64,000 nucleotides of DNA from Bacteroidia bacterium (GTDB lineage: Bacteria > Bacteroidota > Bacteroidia > Bacteroidales > F082): contig JAJTAY010000033.1 in the NCBI GenBank assembly GCA_021287165.1, forward strand, positions 62,001-126,000, in the 5' to 3' direction. Shown piece by piece: positions 1 to 8,318 of this stretch. Numbering within the stretch: the first letter of the stretch is position 1; the number at the start of each line of letters is the position of its first letter. Below the pieces are notes generated by a model, which saw only the letters and a program-made list of their open reading frames with translations, did not search any database and was not told the origin of the DNA. Both the position numbers and the translations under genes were made by a program.

Positions 1-2583
1 ACGCACCACCCCGGTGGCCTCACCATTGCGAAACAAGCTGTAGATAACATTGCCCTGAGAGCCGCTCAAACCAACCTCCGGAGCCAATGAACCGGCACAA
101 AACGATCCCCCACCGGTGAGTTGAAATACCTGCGGGGCGGGCCTTACAGTGATTAGTACCGAATCGGTAAAGGTGGCAAAACCATCCATGATGCTCACGC
201 GATATCTGGTGGTTTGTTGCGGATTAACCTCAGGATTAAACGATTGAGAGGAAAAGCCAGGAGGGTTCGAAGTCCAGCTGTAGGTATAATTGCCGGAGCC
301 TCCCGATGCCAGCACCGTGAGCTGAACGGGCTGTCCGGGACAAATGGAATAGGCCGAAGCTGACAGCTGAGCACTTAATTGATTGCCTCCCGTCACAAAA
401 ACAATGGCCTCGTTCTCGTTGCTCACACAAGTGGATTGCTGATCGGTAACCCTGAGTTTGAAAAGTTTAGTGGCCGTAAGAGGTAAGGTGGCAGCCTGAG
501 CCGAATTGGGGTTAATCAAAAAATTCTCGGGTGACCAGCTGAACTGGTAAATGCCAGAGCCACCGGAAGCCGAACCGCTGAGCAGGGCGGTTTGCCCGCT
601 TTGGATGGTTTGGTTGCCTCCGGCATTAGCGATGGGAAGAGGTGTAATGCTCACATTGGCCTCATCGCTCATATTCCGCTGACATTGGGTGCTGCTGTTG
701 ATCGCCCTGACGCTGTAAACCCCTGCCTGAGTCTGAGGCCCGAAGCTGAGCGCATTTCCTGTTCCGGCAACCGAAGCGAGTGTAAGTCCCTGTCGCACCA
801 ACTCATAAATTATTCCTGATTGCGAACCGGATAGCCCAAGCACCCTCCCACTGCCATCCTGACAATAAGAACCTCCTCCTGTGATGGAGAACGTAGTCGG
901 CAAAGGGTTTACGGTTATCGTGATGCTGCTGCTAAGGCTTTGGTTTCCGTCATTAATCTGAATGTGGTAAGTAGTTGTTACTGTGGGACTAACAACGATT
1001 TGCGCCTCGTTCGACGTAAAACCCGAGGGCGTGGATGTCCAGCTGTAGGTGTAAATGCCATTGCCTCCGCCGGCAGATGCCTGAAGTTGTACTTGTTCGC
1101 CAGCACAAATGATATTGGCAGTGGTGGTGATTGACACGGTGAGCGGACCTCCGGCAGCCACCACAAATAGACTGTCGGCCTGGCTCAGGCATTGCGAACT
1201 CAGGTCGCGGGCCACCACTGTAAAAAGCCTTGACTGATAAAGCGGAATGGTGGACGTCGTGGCCTGGGTAGGGTTCACGACAAAAGAGGCCGGCTGCCAC
1301 TGATAGCCATAGCTGCCCGATCCTCCGCCACCAGTAGCAGTGAGTAGTGCAGTTTGTCCGGTGGTTATACTAATGTCGTCGCCAGCAAACACCTGTGGAA
1401 CAGCTTGTTCAATTACCTGTGCATTGCCTGCCATCTGCCGCGTGCATCCTGTTTGCACATTGCTTGCCCTGATGGTGTAATAGCCGGTTTCGGGTATGGC
1501 GCCAAACGAAAGTGTAAACCCTGTTCCTTGTCGAATGTTGCCCAAAGCATTCCCGTTTCGGTAAAGTTCGTAAACCACCCCTTGCTCTGAACTGCTCAGG
1601 AAAATTTCCGGAGCAGCCGCCCCAGAACAATAGCTCCCGCCGCCCAGCACGGTGAAATTGGCAGGTAAAGGGTTAACCTTGATTTCCACCTCGTTGAGCA
1701 TGAAAATACCGCAACCCGTACCCCCATTTATACCTTTTATGGCGTAGATTCCGGGCTGATTGAAAACACCCATGCTGATGCCCGAACCTGTGCCAGGCAC
1801 TACAACCCCTGTGCCAACGCCATCTCTATAGAGGTGATATGAAATTCCCACCTCCGACGATGACAGTCCCACACTCATCCCCTGACCGCCCTCACAAAAT
1901 GATCCGCCTCCCGTCACATTAAAAAGTACAGGCGTAGGATTGACAAACAGAAAGGCGGGGTTGCTGATTTCCGGGCAGTTGCCGTTGAGAATGCGACACC
2001 GGTAACGAAAACCATTCATCCCGGTAGTGGTGTAAATGCTGAGCTGCGGTGTTTTTGTCCCTTGAAAAAAAGCATTATCAACCAAATCGATCCACCCCTG
2101 TCCGACGCTTTCCTGCCATTGATAGATTTGGCCATAAATGCTTGAAACTGAGAAAACCGCCACATCACTTTTACAAACTACCCTATCCGCAGGCTGTTGT
2201 ATTATTATGGGTGGGTCGTTAACGCCAAAATTGGCTGCCTGACTGATATCGCTAAGTCCTTGTCCGTCAGTTACCACACACCGATACTTGTATCCGTTAA
2301 GGCCAAGATTGGCATCGGTAATGGTGAGTATCTGGGTAGTGTAGCCGCTGGCGTAGGTCATGGCCTGGGTGATGTTGTACCAGCCAACGCCGTCGTTTTC
2401 CTGCCATTGATACGAAACCGTATTGAGCGCCAGCACCCTGAACTGAGCCTGGCCTCCCACGCAAACCGCCGTATCGGATGGATGACCAATAACCACCGCC
2501 TGCGCCTTGAGGCTTTCGGGACTCAATAATGCGGCAACTACGACAAGTAAAAACAGTAAATACTTCGTTCTCAGGATCAACAT
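1..2583 (-). CDS. Large secreted repeat protein with Ig/PKD-like domains (3' part outside window)
   Basis: I read one open frame of 861 codons from an ATG at 2583 to the window edge with no stop, so the C-terminus is missing. The first 28 or so residues form a signal peptide (LLFLLVVVAALL, then an A-Q-A cleavage region). The rest is a chain of about 80-90-residue beta-sandwich-like modules of three kinds: A with GGGS(F/Y)C near its start, B with SGQTALL followed by a glycine-rich YxWxP stretch, and C with ICxGxxVQL and NYTYSWTS. This looks like the SprB/PKD-rich adhesins of Bacteroidota, which usually end in a T9SS or gliding-type C-terminal domain. That end is not visible here. An extracellular adhesin role is inferred from architecture only. 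It has no operon partner in the window. Confidence 0.8.
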   Translation of the reverse strand, partial: MLILRTKYLLFLLVVVAALLSPESLKAQAVVIGHPSDTAVCVGGQAQFRVLALNTVSYQWQENDGVGWYNITQAMTYASGYTTQILTITDANLGLNGYKYRCVVTDGQGLSDISQAANFGVNDPPIIIQQPADRVVCKSDVAVFSVSSIYGQIYQWQESVGQGWIDLVDNAFFQGTKTPQLSIYTTTGMNGFRYRCRILNGNCPEISNPAFLFVNPTPVLFNVTGGGSFCEGGQGMSVGLSSSEVGISYHLYRDGVGTGVVVPGTGSGISMGVFNQPGIYAIKGINGGTGCGIFMLNEVEIKVNPLPANFTVLGGGSYCSGAAAPEIFLSSSEQGVVYELYRNGNALGNIRQGTGFTLSFGAIPETGYYTIRASNVQTGCTRQMAGNAQVIEQAVPQVFAGDDISITTGQTALLTATGGGGSGSYGYQWQPASFVVNPTQATTSTIPLYQSRLFTVVARDLSSQCLSQADSLFVVAAGGPLTVSITTTANIICAGEQVQLQASAGGGNGIYTYSWTSTPSGFTSNEAQIVVSPTVTTTYHIQINDGNQSLSSSITITVNPLPTTFSITGGGSYCQDGSGRVLGLSGSQSGIIYELVRQGLTLASVAGTGNALSFGPQTQAGVYSVRAINSSTQCQRNMSDEANVSITPLPIANAGGNQTIQSGQTALLSGSASGGSGIYQFSWSPENFLINPNSAQAATLPLTATKLFKLRVTDQQSTCVSNENEAIVFVTGGNQLSAQLSASAYSICPGQPVQLTVLASGGSGNYTYSWTSNPPGFSSQSFNPEVNPQQTTRYRVSIMDGFATFTDSVLITVRPAPQVFQLTGGGSFCAGSLAPEVGLSGSQGNVIYSLFRNGEATGVVR
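97..1629 (-). repeat. Composite A-B-C domain repeat, period exactly 765 nt
   Basis: The conserved Cys codon of module A falls at 1627-1629, 862-864 and 97-99, which is exactly 255 codons apart both times. An extra A module sits one 89-codon step upstream, with its Cys at 1894-1896. Each 255-codon unit holds one A, one B and one C module. The copies are clearly related in protein sequence but diverged in DNA, so the duplication is old. Confidence 0.75.
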
Positions 2584-3088
2584 CGAATTTATCTTATCAT
2601 TTCTTCTGCAGTGTCCTAACCCGGCCACCGCGAGGTTTACATTGGCTAAGACATTTAAAGAGAGCTTTTTACAACCCTCACCTCACCTGTTCCGAAGTTA
2701 TTCATGAATTGGTTGATCCCAGACACTAAATTCCAAATCAAAAATAGCTTTACAACTCCGGCCTCTGCCTGGGATTTATTTTAAATTATCAACATTAAAA
2801 TGTTAAGAAGGTGGTGACTTGCCGGCTTTCCTCATCACCCATAGAAAATCATCAAGAAAATCCGGGAGATCCCAAAGTTTTTCATTGATCGACAGAACTA
2901 TTGCCACTTACCCTTGGAAACGCTAAGGATTATAGGTTGGCTCGTATCGTTAAATTGTATATTCGGTATCAACCTCCGCAATCTTCTTTATTTAGAATCC
3001 GTTTGAATTATGGCTGACTAAGCCGAAAATGCGTTAAAATATTTTACTTTAGCCCTGCATTTGATTTTACACCAAAACCCTGATAATC
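2584..3088. other. 505-nt intergenic region between divergent genes
   Basis: This AT-rich gap separates the adhesin (minus) from the DHOD-like gene (plus). Besides the minus-strand -7 box at 2739-2746 I see no credible reading frame, RNA gene or strong hairpin. An imperfect plus-strand box TACTTTAG at 3045-3052 could serve the 3089 gene, but it differs from consensus. Confidence 0.6.
2739..2746 (-). promoter_or_regulatory. Putative -7 promoter box for the repeat adhesin
   Basis: On the minus strand the sequence reads TATTTTTG, a full match to the Bacteroidota -7 consensus TAnnTTTG. It would give a leader of about 150 nt before the ATG at 2583. I see no clear TTTG box at the expected spacing upstream. 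Confidence 0.4.
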
Positions 3089-4075
3089 ATGGCCAACCTC
3101 AGCACAAGCTATATGGGTCTAAAACTGAAGAACCCCATTATTGTGGGCAGTTCGGGACTTACAAATTCTGTTGAGAACATCAAGGAAGCGGCAGCCAGCG
3201 GAGCAGCGGCAATAGTACTTAAATCCCTCTTCGAAGAGCAAATCCTGCATCTGGCGCAGCACACCATGATGCAGGACAGCACGGCTAATCTGTATCCCGA
3301 GGCCGAGGATTACATCAAACAATACACCCGGGCCAACGATGTCGAAAACTATCTCAGGCTGATCCGCGAAGCCAAAAAGGCTGTTGACATACCCATCATC
3401 GGAAGCATCAACTGTGTTTCGGCTACTGAATGGACAGATTTTGCCGTGAAAATTGCTGAGGCTGGTGCCGACGCCATCGAACTCAACATCTTTGTGCTTC
3501 CTTCCGATCCGCTTAGGTCGAGCGAACAGAACGAGGCAGTTTATTTCGAAATCCTCGACAAAATCACGCGTTCCGTAAACATTCCGGTGGCGGCCAAAAT
3601 CAGCTATTATTTCTCCAGCTTGTCGAAAATGGCCCTCAAGCTGTCGTGGACGGGCATCAAAGGGCTGGTAATGTTCAACCGATTCTTTTCGCCCGACATT
3701 GATATCGATCGCATGGAAGTGCGTGCCTCCAATGTCTTCAGCACTCCGGCCGAACTTTCGGTTTCGCTTCGCTGGGTGGCCATGCTCAGCAATAAGGTAC
3801 AGTGCGACATTGCCGCTTCGACCGGTATTCACGACGGAAAAGCCGTGATTAAACAACTGCTGGCGGGGGCCAAAGCAGTGCAGATTGCCTCGGTGCTCTA
3901 CAAAAAAGGATTCCGCGAAATTCAGGTGATGCTCGACGAACTCAACCAGTGGATGGATCAGCACAACTATGCTACCACCGATCAGTTCATTGGTAAAATG
4001 AGCATCCGTCAGCTCGAAAATCCTGCTGCATGGGAAAGGGTGCAGTTTATGCGCCATTTCAGCGGCATTGAATAG
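3089..4075 (+). CDS. Dihydroorotate dehydrogenase-like FMN oxidoreductase
   Basis: A 328-residue TIM-barrel flavoprotein that resembles the DHOD-like family annotated beside true PyrD. The N-terminus MANLSTSYMGLKLKNPIIVGSSG matches the first strand and flavin-side loop of class 1 DHODs. The C-terminal part, with STGIHDG and GAKAVQIASVLYKKG, matches the phosphate-binding strands. However, the stretch normally reading ELNLSCPN, which leads to the active-site loop, is ELNIFVLPSDP here, and I see no catalytic Cys or Ser at the usual place. It may therefore not be a pyrimidine-pathway enzyme; its substrate is unknown. No pyr gene is nearby. Its 3' end is 7 nt from the convergent gene at 4083. Confidence 0.8.
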   Translation: MANLSTSYMGLKLKNPIIVGSSGLTNSVENIKEAAASGAAAIVLKSLFEEQILHLAQHTMMQDSTANLYPEAEDYIKQYTRANDVENYLRLIREAKKAVDIPIIGSINCVSATEWTDFAVKIAEAGADAIELNIFVLPSDPLRSSEQNEAVYFEILDKITRSVNIPVAAKISYYFSSLSKMALKLSWTGIKGLVMFNRFFSPDIDIDRMEVRASNVFSTPAELSVSLRWVAMLSNKVQCDIAASTGIHDGKAVIKQLLAGAKAVQIASVLYKKGFREIQVMLDELNQWMDQHNYATTDQFIGKMSIRQLENPAAWERVQFMRHFSGIE

Positions 4076-4082
4076 GACAACT

Positions 4083-4838
4083 CTACAACCTTTCCACTTC
4101 CTTTTTTACTGTCCTTAGCAAGGGCTCGGTGCTGACGAAATTCAGATAACTCAGCACAAACCACGAGCCGGCAGAGGTAAACAAATGCCATAAAAAATGT
4201 GTGCCTTGTGGTATCCATGCAATAGGATGTGCATCCAGCTGCCTGAACAACAGTGCAATACCGAAAGCGGCAATCATAGAAATCACCCAGAAAACATGCC
4301 TGAAATTGGTTTTGTACAAGATCATGAGCAAAGGCACGATGACCAGCAATCCTGAAATGGCATAAGAGATATTGATGGAAAGGTGCTGGGGCAACTCGCG
4401 GAAAAAAACTATCCTAACCCCAAAAACCGGAACAAAGATTAACAACACCATCCAACGCTTAGGCAAAACCTTGAACCAGAAATAGATGGCAATGGCCAGT
4501 GTAAGCAAGGCCGAAGGTATTACATCGAGCATGAGGAAAACCGGACTCATGCGGAAGGCATGAAAAAGGGTACTGCCAAGCCCTCCGAGAAAAACCATGG
4601 CAATGGCAATGGCAAGAAAACGCAGCTGGTTGAGCTGATGGCGATAATGGAAGAAAAAAATGATGGCCGGAAGCATCATGAACATGGAACTCACTGCATT
4701 CCAGGGCTCCACAATAATCAAATCGGGGTGGTATTCGGCATAGCGCGGGCCTCCATCGGGCAGGCGTTGGTTAAACCACCCTTCGACAATGCGGAATAAG
4801 TTTGTAAAGCTGTCTTCGTGGTGATGATGGTGATGCAT
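4083..4838 (-). CDS. CREST-superfamily (alkaline ceramidase-like) membrane hydrolase with native His6 N-terminus
   Basis: A 251-residue protein with about seven hydrophobic segments. It carries the pattern of the CREST family (alkaline ceramidases, PAQR receptors): E44-P-W-N, GSTLFH with S89 and H93, D105 in MLDVIP, and H214 and H218 in GTHFLWH. In that family the Ser, Asp and three His hold a zinc ion and hydrolyse amides such as ceramide. Many Bacteroidota make sphingolipids, so a ceramide-type substrate is plausible but inferred. The protein begins Met, six His, Glu, Asp, a natural hexahistidine run that could bind metal. It starts 5 nt after the stop of the Old Yellow Enzyme gene, so the two are probably co-transcribed. 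Confidence 0.75.
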   Translation of the reverse strand: MHHHHHHEDSFTNLFRIVEGWFNQRLPDGGPRYAEYHPDLIIVEPWNAVSSMFMMLPAIIFFFHYRHQLNQLRFLAIAIAMVFLGGLGSTLFHAFRMSPVFLMLDVIPSALLTLAIAIYFWFKVLPKRWMVLLIFVPVFGVRIVFFRELPQHLSINISYAISGLLVIVPLLMILYKTNFRHVFWVISMIAAFGIALLFRQLDAHPIAWIPQGTHFLWHLFTSAGSWFVLSYLNFVSTEPLLRTVKKEVERL

Positions 4839-4843
4839 AATGT

Positions 4844-5938
4844 TTAAGAAGTGTAGAAAGGATAGTCGGTATATCCGCGTTGGTCGCCACCGTAAAAAGT
4901 CTTTTCATCCCAAAGGTTCAAAGGCGCATCGGCATGGTAGCGCTCTACAAGATCTGGATTGGAGATGAAAAGCTTACCAAAAGCGACAAGATCGGCCAGC
5001 CCCTCTTCCACAACAGCCTCTGCCCGGCTAAAGTTGTAGCCGGCACTGGTTATCAGGGTTGTTCGAACAAGTGGCCTGAAATGCGGAGTAACTCTTCTGA
5101 GGTATTGCGGCAAACCTTCAAGGCGGGCCTGGTCGGGCTCGATGAGGTGGACGTATGCCAGACCAAAGTTATTTAGCTCATTTAGAAGATATTCGAATGT
5201 TTCAACTGGTTTTTGATTGCGTACGCCAAAATTCGTACCGCTGGGCGAGAGACGGATGCCGGTGCGGCAAGCCCCTACGGCCGAGCTGATGGCTTCGGTT
5301 ACCTCGAGCGCAAACCGGCATTTGGCAGCAATACTTCCTCCATAGGCATCGGAGCGCAGATTGCTGCTGTCGTTCAAAAACTGATCGATCAGATAGCCAT
5401 TGGCAGCATGAATTTCCACACCATCAAATCCTGCATCCATCGCCAGAAGTGCGGCATTTTTATAATCGCTTATGGTTGAAGCAATTTCTTCAATCGTCAT
5501 GGCATGTGGCACAACGGGCTCCATTTTTCCTGCAGGAGTGGTGATCGGCACATTTTCGGGAACGGCTGATGGTGCATAAGGCAATGAACCATCCTGTTGG
5601 AGCAGGGGATGCGAGTGCCTGCCCACATGCCACAGCTGAATAAAAATGCGACCGCCCCTGGCGTGCACGGCATCTGTAACCTTGCGCCAGCCTTCTACCT
5701 GCTCCGAGTTGTAAATTCCCGGTGTGTTGACATAACCCAATCCCTTGGGCGATATCTGGCTGGCCTCGCTTATGATTAAGCCGGCCGAAGCTCGCTGTGC
5801 ATAATAAAGAGCATTGGAGGCGGTTGGCACCCAACCCTTGCCTGCACGTTGACGTGTGAGCGGTGCCATGACAAAACGGTTTGGAAGCCTCAAGCACTCG
5901 CTTTCGAAAGGCTGAATTAATATCTTACTGTATGTCAA
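4844..5938 (-). CDS. Old Yellow Enzyme family flavin oxidoreductase (alkene reductase)
   Basis: A flavin-dependent NAD(P)H oxidoreductase that reduces activated C=C bonds. It has the OYE landmarks: PNRFVMAPLTR near residue 25, EIHAANGYLIDQFL with the His/Asn substrate pair, YGGS with the active-site Tyr, and a C-terminal GYTDYPF. The open frame reaches back to 6247, but that extension overlaps the divergent hmgA gene and has no family similarity. The only plausible start by family length is TTG at 5938 (MTYSKILIQPFES), giving 364 residues. It is divergent from the tyrosine operon and leads the CREST gene. Whether it acts in aromatic catabolism or detoxification is unknown. Confidence 0.85.
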   Translation of the reverse strand: MTYSKILIQPFESECLRLPNRFVMAPLTRQRAGKGWVPTASNALYYAQRASAGLIISEASQISPKGLGYVNTPGIYNSEQVEGWRKVTDAVHARGGRIFIQLWHVGRHSHPLLQQDGSLPYAPSAVPENVPITTPAGKMEPVVPHAMTIEEIASTISDYKNAALLAMDAGFDGVEIHAANGYLIDQFLNDSSNLRSDAYGGSIAAKCRFALEVTEAISSAVGACRTGIRLSPSGTNFGVRNQKPVETFEYLLNELNNFGLAYVHLIEPDQARLEGLPQYLRRVTPHFRPLVRTTLITSAGYNFSRAEAVVEEGLADLVAFGKLFISNPDLVERYHADAPLNLWDEKTFYGGDQRGYTDYPFYTS

Positions 5939-5988
5939 GCTATTGAAATTTGAGGTTAACTTAATCAGGAAAGCAACAAATTTCTGTT

Positions 5989-5996
5989 TAATTTTG
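5989..5996 (+). promoter_or_regulatory. -7 promoter box for the tyrosine degradation operon
   Basis: TAATTTTG matches TAnnTTTG, 33 nt before the hmgA ATG at 6029. Transcription would begin near 6003, which favours the 6029 start over the in-frame ATG at 6005. No good TTTG box lies 17-23 nt upstream. Confidence 0.5.
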
Positions 5997-6028
5997 TTTA
6001 TTCGTTGTTTAAAACCATTCCAAATAAG

Positions 6029-7183
6029 ATGCCCCACTATCAACTCAGAGGCCAGGTTCCTCCAAAACGTCACACCATATTCCGCCAGCCCGACGGCAGG
6101 CTCTATGCCGAAGAATTGGTTTCGACCGAAGGGTTTTCGGACGTTTATTCGCTGATCTATCATGTTTATCCGCCCACCATGGTAAAGCGTATCGGCGATC
6201 CGGTGGACGTGGCGCCGCGCATTGCAGTAGCAAAAAACATGCAGCATCGCGCCTTTCGTGGATTTGCGGTTGATCCGGCAGACGATTTTCTGGAAAGCCG
6301 TATTCCGGTTTTAGTCAACAACGATGTTTACATCGTGCTGGCTGCACCCCGCAAATCGATGACCGATTACTTTTACAAAAACAGCCAGGCCGATGAAATG
6401 ATTTTTATCCACAGGGGCAGCGGAAGGTTGAAAACGATTTATGGAACACTTGAGTTTTCCTACGGCGATCACCTGATCATCCCCCGCGGCACCATTTATA
6501 AGATCGAATTCGACAACGAAGACAACAGGTTATTTATCCTCGAATCGTTTCATCCGCTGCGCTATCCAAAGCGTTATGTAAACAAGTTTGGGCAATTGCT
6601 GGAACACGCTCCCTATCACGAGCGCGATATCAGGGCACCACAACAACTTGAAACCTTTGATGAGCAGGGAGATTTTCTGGTCAAAATAAAGCGCAGCGAT
6701 ACCATATTCCCTTATGTGTATGCCACACACCCATTCGACGCAATAGGATGGGACGGCAACCATTACCCCTATGCCTTTTCGATTCACCAGTTCGAACCCA
6801 TTACCGGCAGGGTACACCAGCCACCACCCGTACATCAGACTTTCGAAACCAGTGCTTTCGTTACCTGCGCGTTTGTACCGAGGCTCTACGACTATCATCC
6901 TCAGGCCATTCCTGCACCCTACAACCACAGCAATGTAGATTCGGATGAGGTGCTTTATTATGTTGACGGCGACTTCATGAGCCGAAACCATATCGAACAC
7001 GGTATGATTACGCTGCATCCTATCGGCATTCCACATGGCCCACATCCGGGAGCGGTTGAAAGGAGCATTGGCCAGACAAAAACCGAAGAGCTGGCAGTGA
7101 TGGTTGATACCTTCAAACCACTGATGCTCACTGAACAGGCCATGCTAATAGAAAGTGCAGATTATCACAAAAGCTGGATGTAA
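6029..7183 (+). CDS. hmgA: Homogentisate 1,2-dioxygenase
   Basis: Opens the ring of homogentisate with O2 to give maleylacetoacetate, a central step of tyrosine breakdown, in the cytoplasm. The 384-residue cupin protein has the iron-site region near the C-terminus: H300 and E307 in NHSNVDSDE, and H336 in IPHGPHPG. It is the shorter bacterial form; the human enzyme is about 445 residues. I chose ATG 6029 (MPHYQLRG) because the upstream ATG at 6005 adds eight unconserved residues and sits too close to the predicted transcript start. It is first in a tight operon with hpd, fahA and a flavin-reductase-like gene. Confidence 0.92.
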   Translation: MPHYQLRGQVPPKRHTIFRQPDGRLYAEELVSTEGFSDVYSLIYHVYPPTMVKRIGDPVDVAPRIAVAKNMQHRAFRGFAVDPADDFLESRIPVLVNNDVYIVLAAPRKSMTDYFYKNSQADEMIFIHRGSGRLKTIYGTLEFSYGDHLIIPRGTIYKIEFDNEDNRLFILESFHPLRYPKRYVNKFGQLLEHAPYHERDIRAPQQLETFDEQGDFLVKIKRSDTIFPYVYATHPFDAIGWDGNHYPYAFSIHQFEPITGRVHQPPPVHQTFETSAFVTCAFVPRLYDYHPQAIPAPYNHSNVDSDEVLYYVDGDFMSRNHIEHGMITLHPIGIPHGPHPGAVERSIGQTKTEELAVMVDTFKPLMLTEQAMLIESADYHKSWM

Positions 7184-7209
7184 TATTTGAACCGAAACCA
7201 AAAAGCAAT

Positions 7210-8307
7210 ATGCATCACAACGATTTTTTACCTATCAACGGCACCGATTACGTTGAGTTTTACGTTGGCAACGCCAAGCAGGCAGCCCACTATTATCAAA
7301 CCGCTTTTGGCTTTCAGCCGGTGGCCTATGCCGGCCTAGAGACTGGCCTGAAGGACAGGGCATCCTATGTGCTCAGGCAGGGCAAGATAACCTTTGTGCT
7401 TACCACTGCCCTCACCCCCGACTCCTCGATTGCCGAGCATCATCGCACCCATGGCGATGGCATTAAGGTGATCGCCCTTTGGGTTGACGATGCCCGAAAG
7501 GCATGGAAAGAGACTACCAGCCGTGGAGCCAAATCGTATATGGAGCCCCAGACGCTGGTGGATGAATGGGGCGAGGTGGTAACGAGCGGCATACACACTT
7601 ATGGCGAAACCGTGCATGTTTTCGTGGAGCGCAAAAACTACTTCGGGCCTTTTATGCCCGGCTTCAGAAAATGGGAGCCCGAATACCGTCCATCCGATGT
7701 AGGCTTGCTTTATGTTGACCATATTGTTGGCAATGTTGGTTGGGGCGAAATGAACCGCTGGGTAAAGTTCTATGGCGAAGTGATGGGTTTTGAGCAGTTG
7801 GTTTCGTTTGACGACAAGGACATATCCACTGAATATACTGCCCTGATGAGCAAAGTGATGGCCAACGAGAATATGCGCATAAAATTTCCTATCAACGAAC
7901 CCGCCGAAGGAAAGAAAAAATCGCAAATCGAGGAGTACATTGAGTTTTACCGTGGTCCAGGCGCCCAGCATGTGGCTATGGCCACCGACAATATTGTCGA
8001 AACCATTACCCAACTGCGCAGTCGCGGAGTAGAATTTCTGCACGTACCTGACACCTATTACGATACCGTGCTCGATCGCGTGAAAGCCATTGACGAAGAC
8101 CTCGAAACCCTGAAAAAATTGCGTATTCTTGTCGATCGCGACGAAGAAGGCTATCTATTGCAGCTTTTCACCAAACCCGTTGAAGACAGGCCAACAGTAT
8201 TCTTCGAAATTATTCAGCGTAAGGGCGCCAAATCCTTTGGCAAAGGCAACTTCAAAGCACTTTTCGAAGCCATCGAACTTGAACAGTCACACCGCGGAAC
8301 ACTCTGA
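7210..8307 (+). CDS. hpd: 4-Hydroxyphenylpyruvate dioxygenase
   Basis: Converts 4-hydroxyphenylpyruvate to homogentisate using Fe(II) and O2. The 365-residue protein has two vicinal-oxygen-chelate domains. The C-terminal one carries the 2-His-1-Glu iron site: H171 in VDHIVGN, H254 in AQHVAM and E333 in FFEIIQRKG. The C-terminal helix KGNFKALFEAIE, which gates the active site, is intact. It starts 26 nt after hmgA and ends 11 nt before fahA, so it is operonic. It makes the substrate of HmgA. The transaminase that would feed it is not in the window. Confidence 0.95.
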   Translation: MHHNDFLPINGTDYVEFYVGNAKQAAHYYQTAFGFQPVAYAGLETGLKDRASYVLRQGKITFVLTTALTPDSSIAEHHRTHGDGIKVIALWVDDARKAWKETTSRGAKSYMEPQTLVDEWGEVVTSGIHTYGETVHVFVERKNYFGPFMPGFRKWEPEYRPSDVGLLYVDHIVGNVGWGEMNRWVKFYGEVMGFEQLVSFDDKDISTEYTALMSKVMANENMRIKFPINEPAEGKKKSQIEEYIEFYRGPGAQHVAMATDNIVETITQLRSRGVEFLHVPDTYYDTVLDRVKAIDEDLETLKKLRILVDRDEEGYLLQLFTKPVEDRPTVFFEIIQRKGAKSFGKGNFKALFEAIELEQSHRGTL

Positions 8308-8318
8308 TTCAGCATTTT

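Noticed and set aside
1..2583. Module repeats of the adhesin considered as a CRISPR or DNA-level tandem array
   Set aside because: The similarity is at protein level with diverged DNA and lies inside an open frame; there are no short identical repeats with spacers.
3119..4057. Open frame of 312 codons antisense to the DHOD-like gene
   Set aside because: It mirrors the codons of a well-supported protein, has no recognisable domain or start context, and similar antisense openness is seen across the window.
5939..6247. N-terminal extension of the Old Yellow Enzyme frame overlapping hmgA
   Set aside because: The extra 103 codons have no OYE similarity and run through conserved hmgA coding sequence on the other strand.
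7336..8043. Open frame of 235 codons antisense to hpd
   Set aside because: hpd has all iron ligands on the sense strand; the antisense is a shadow.
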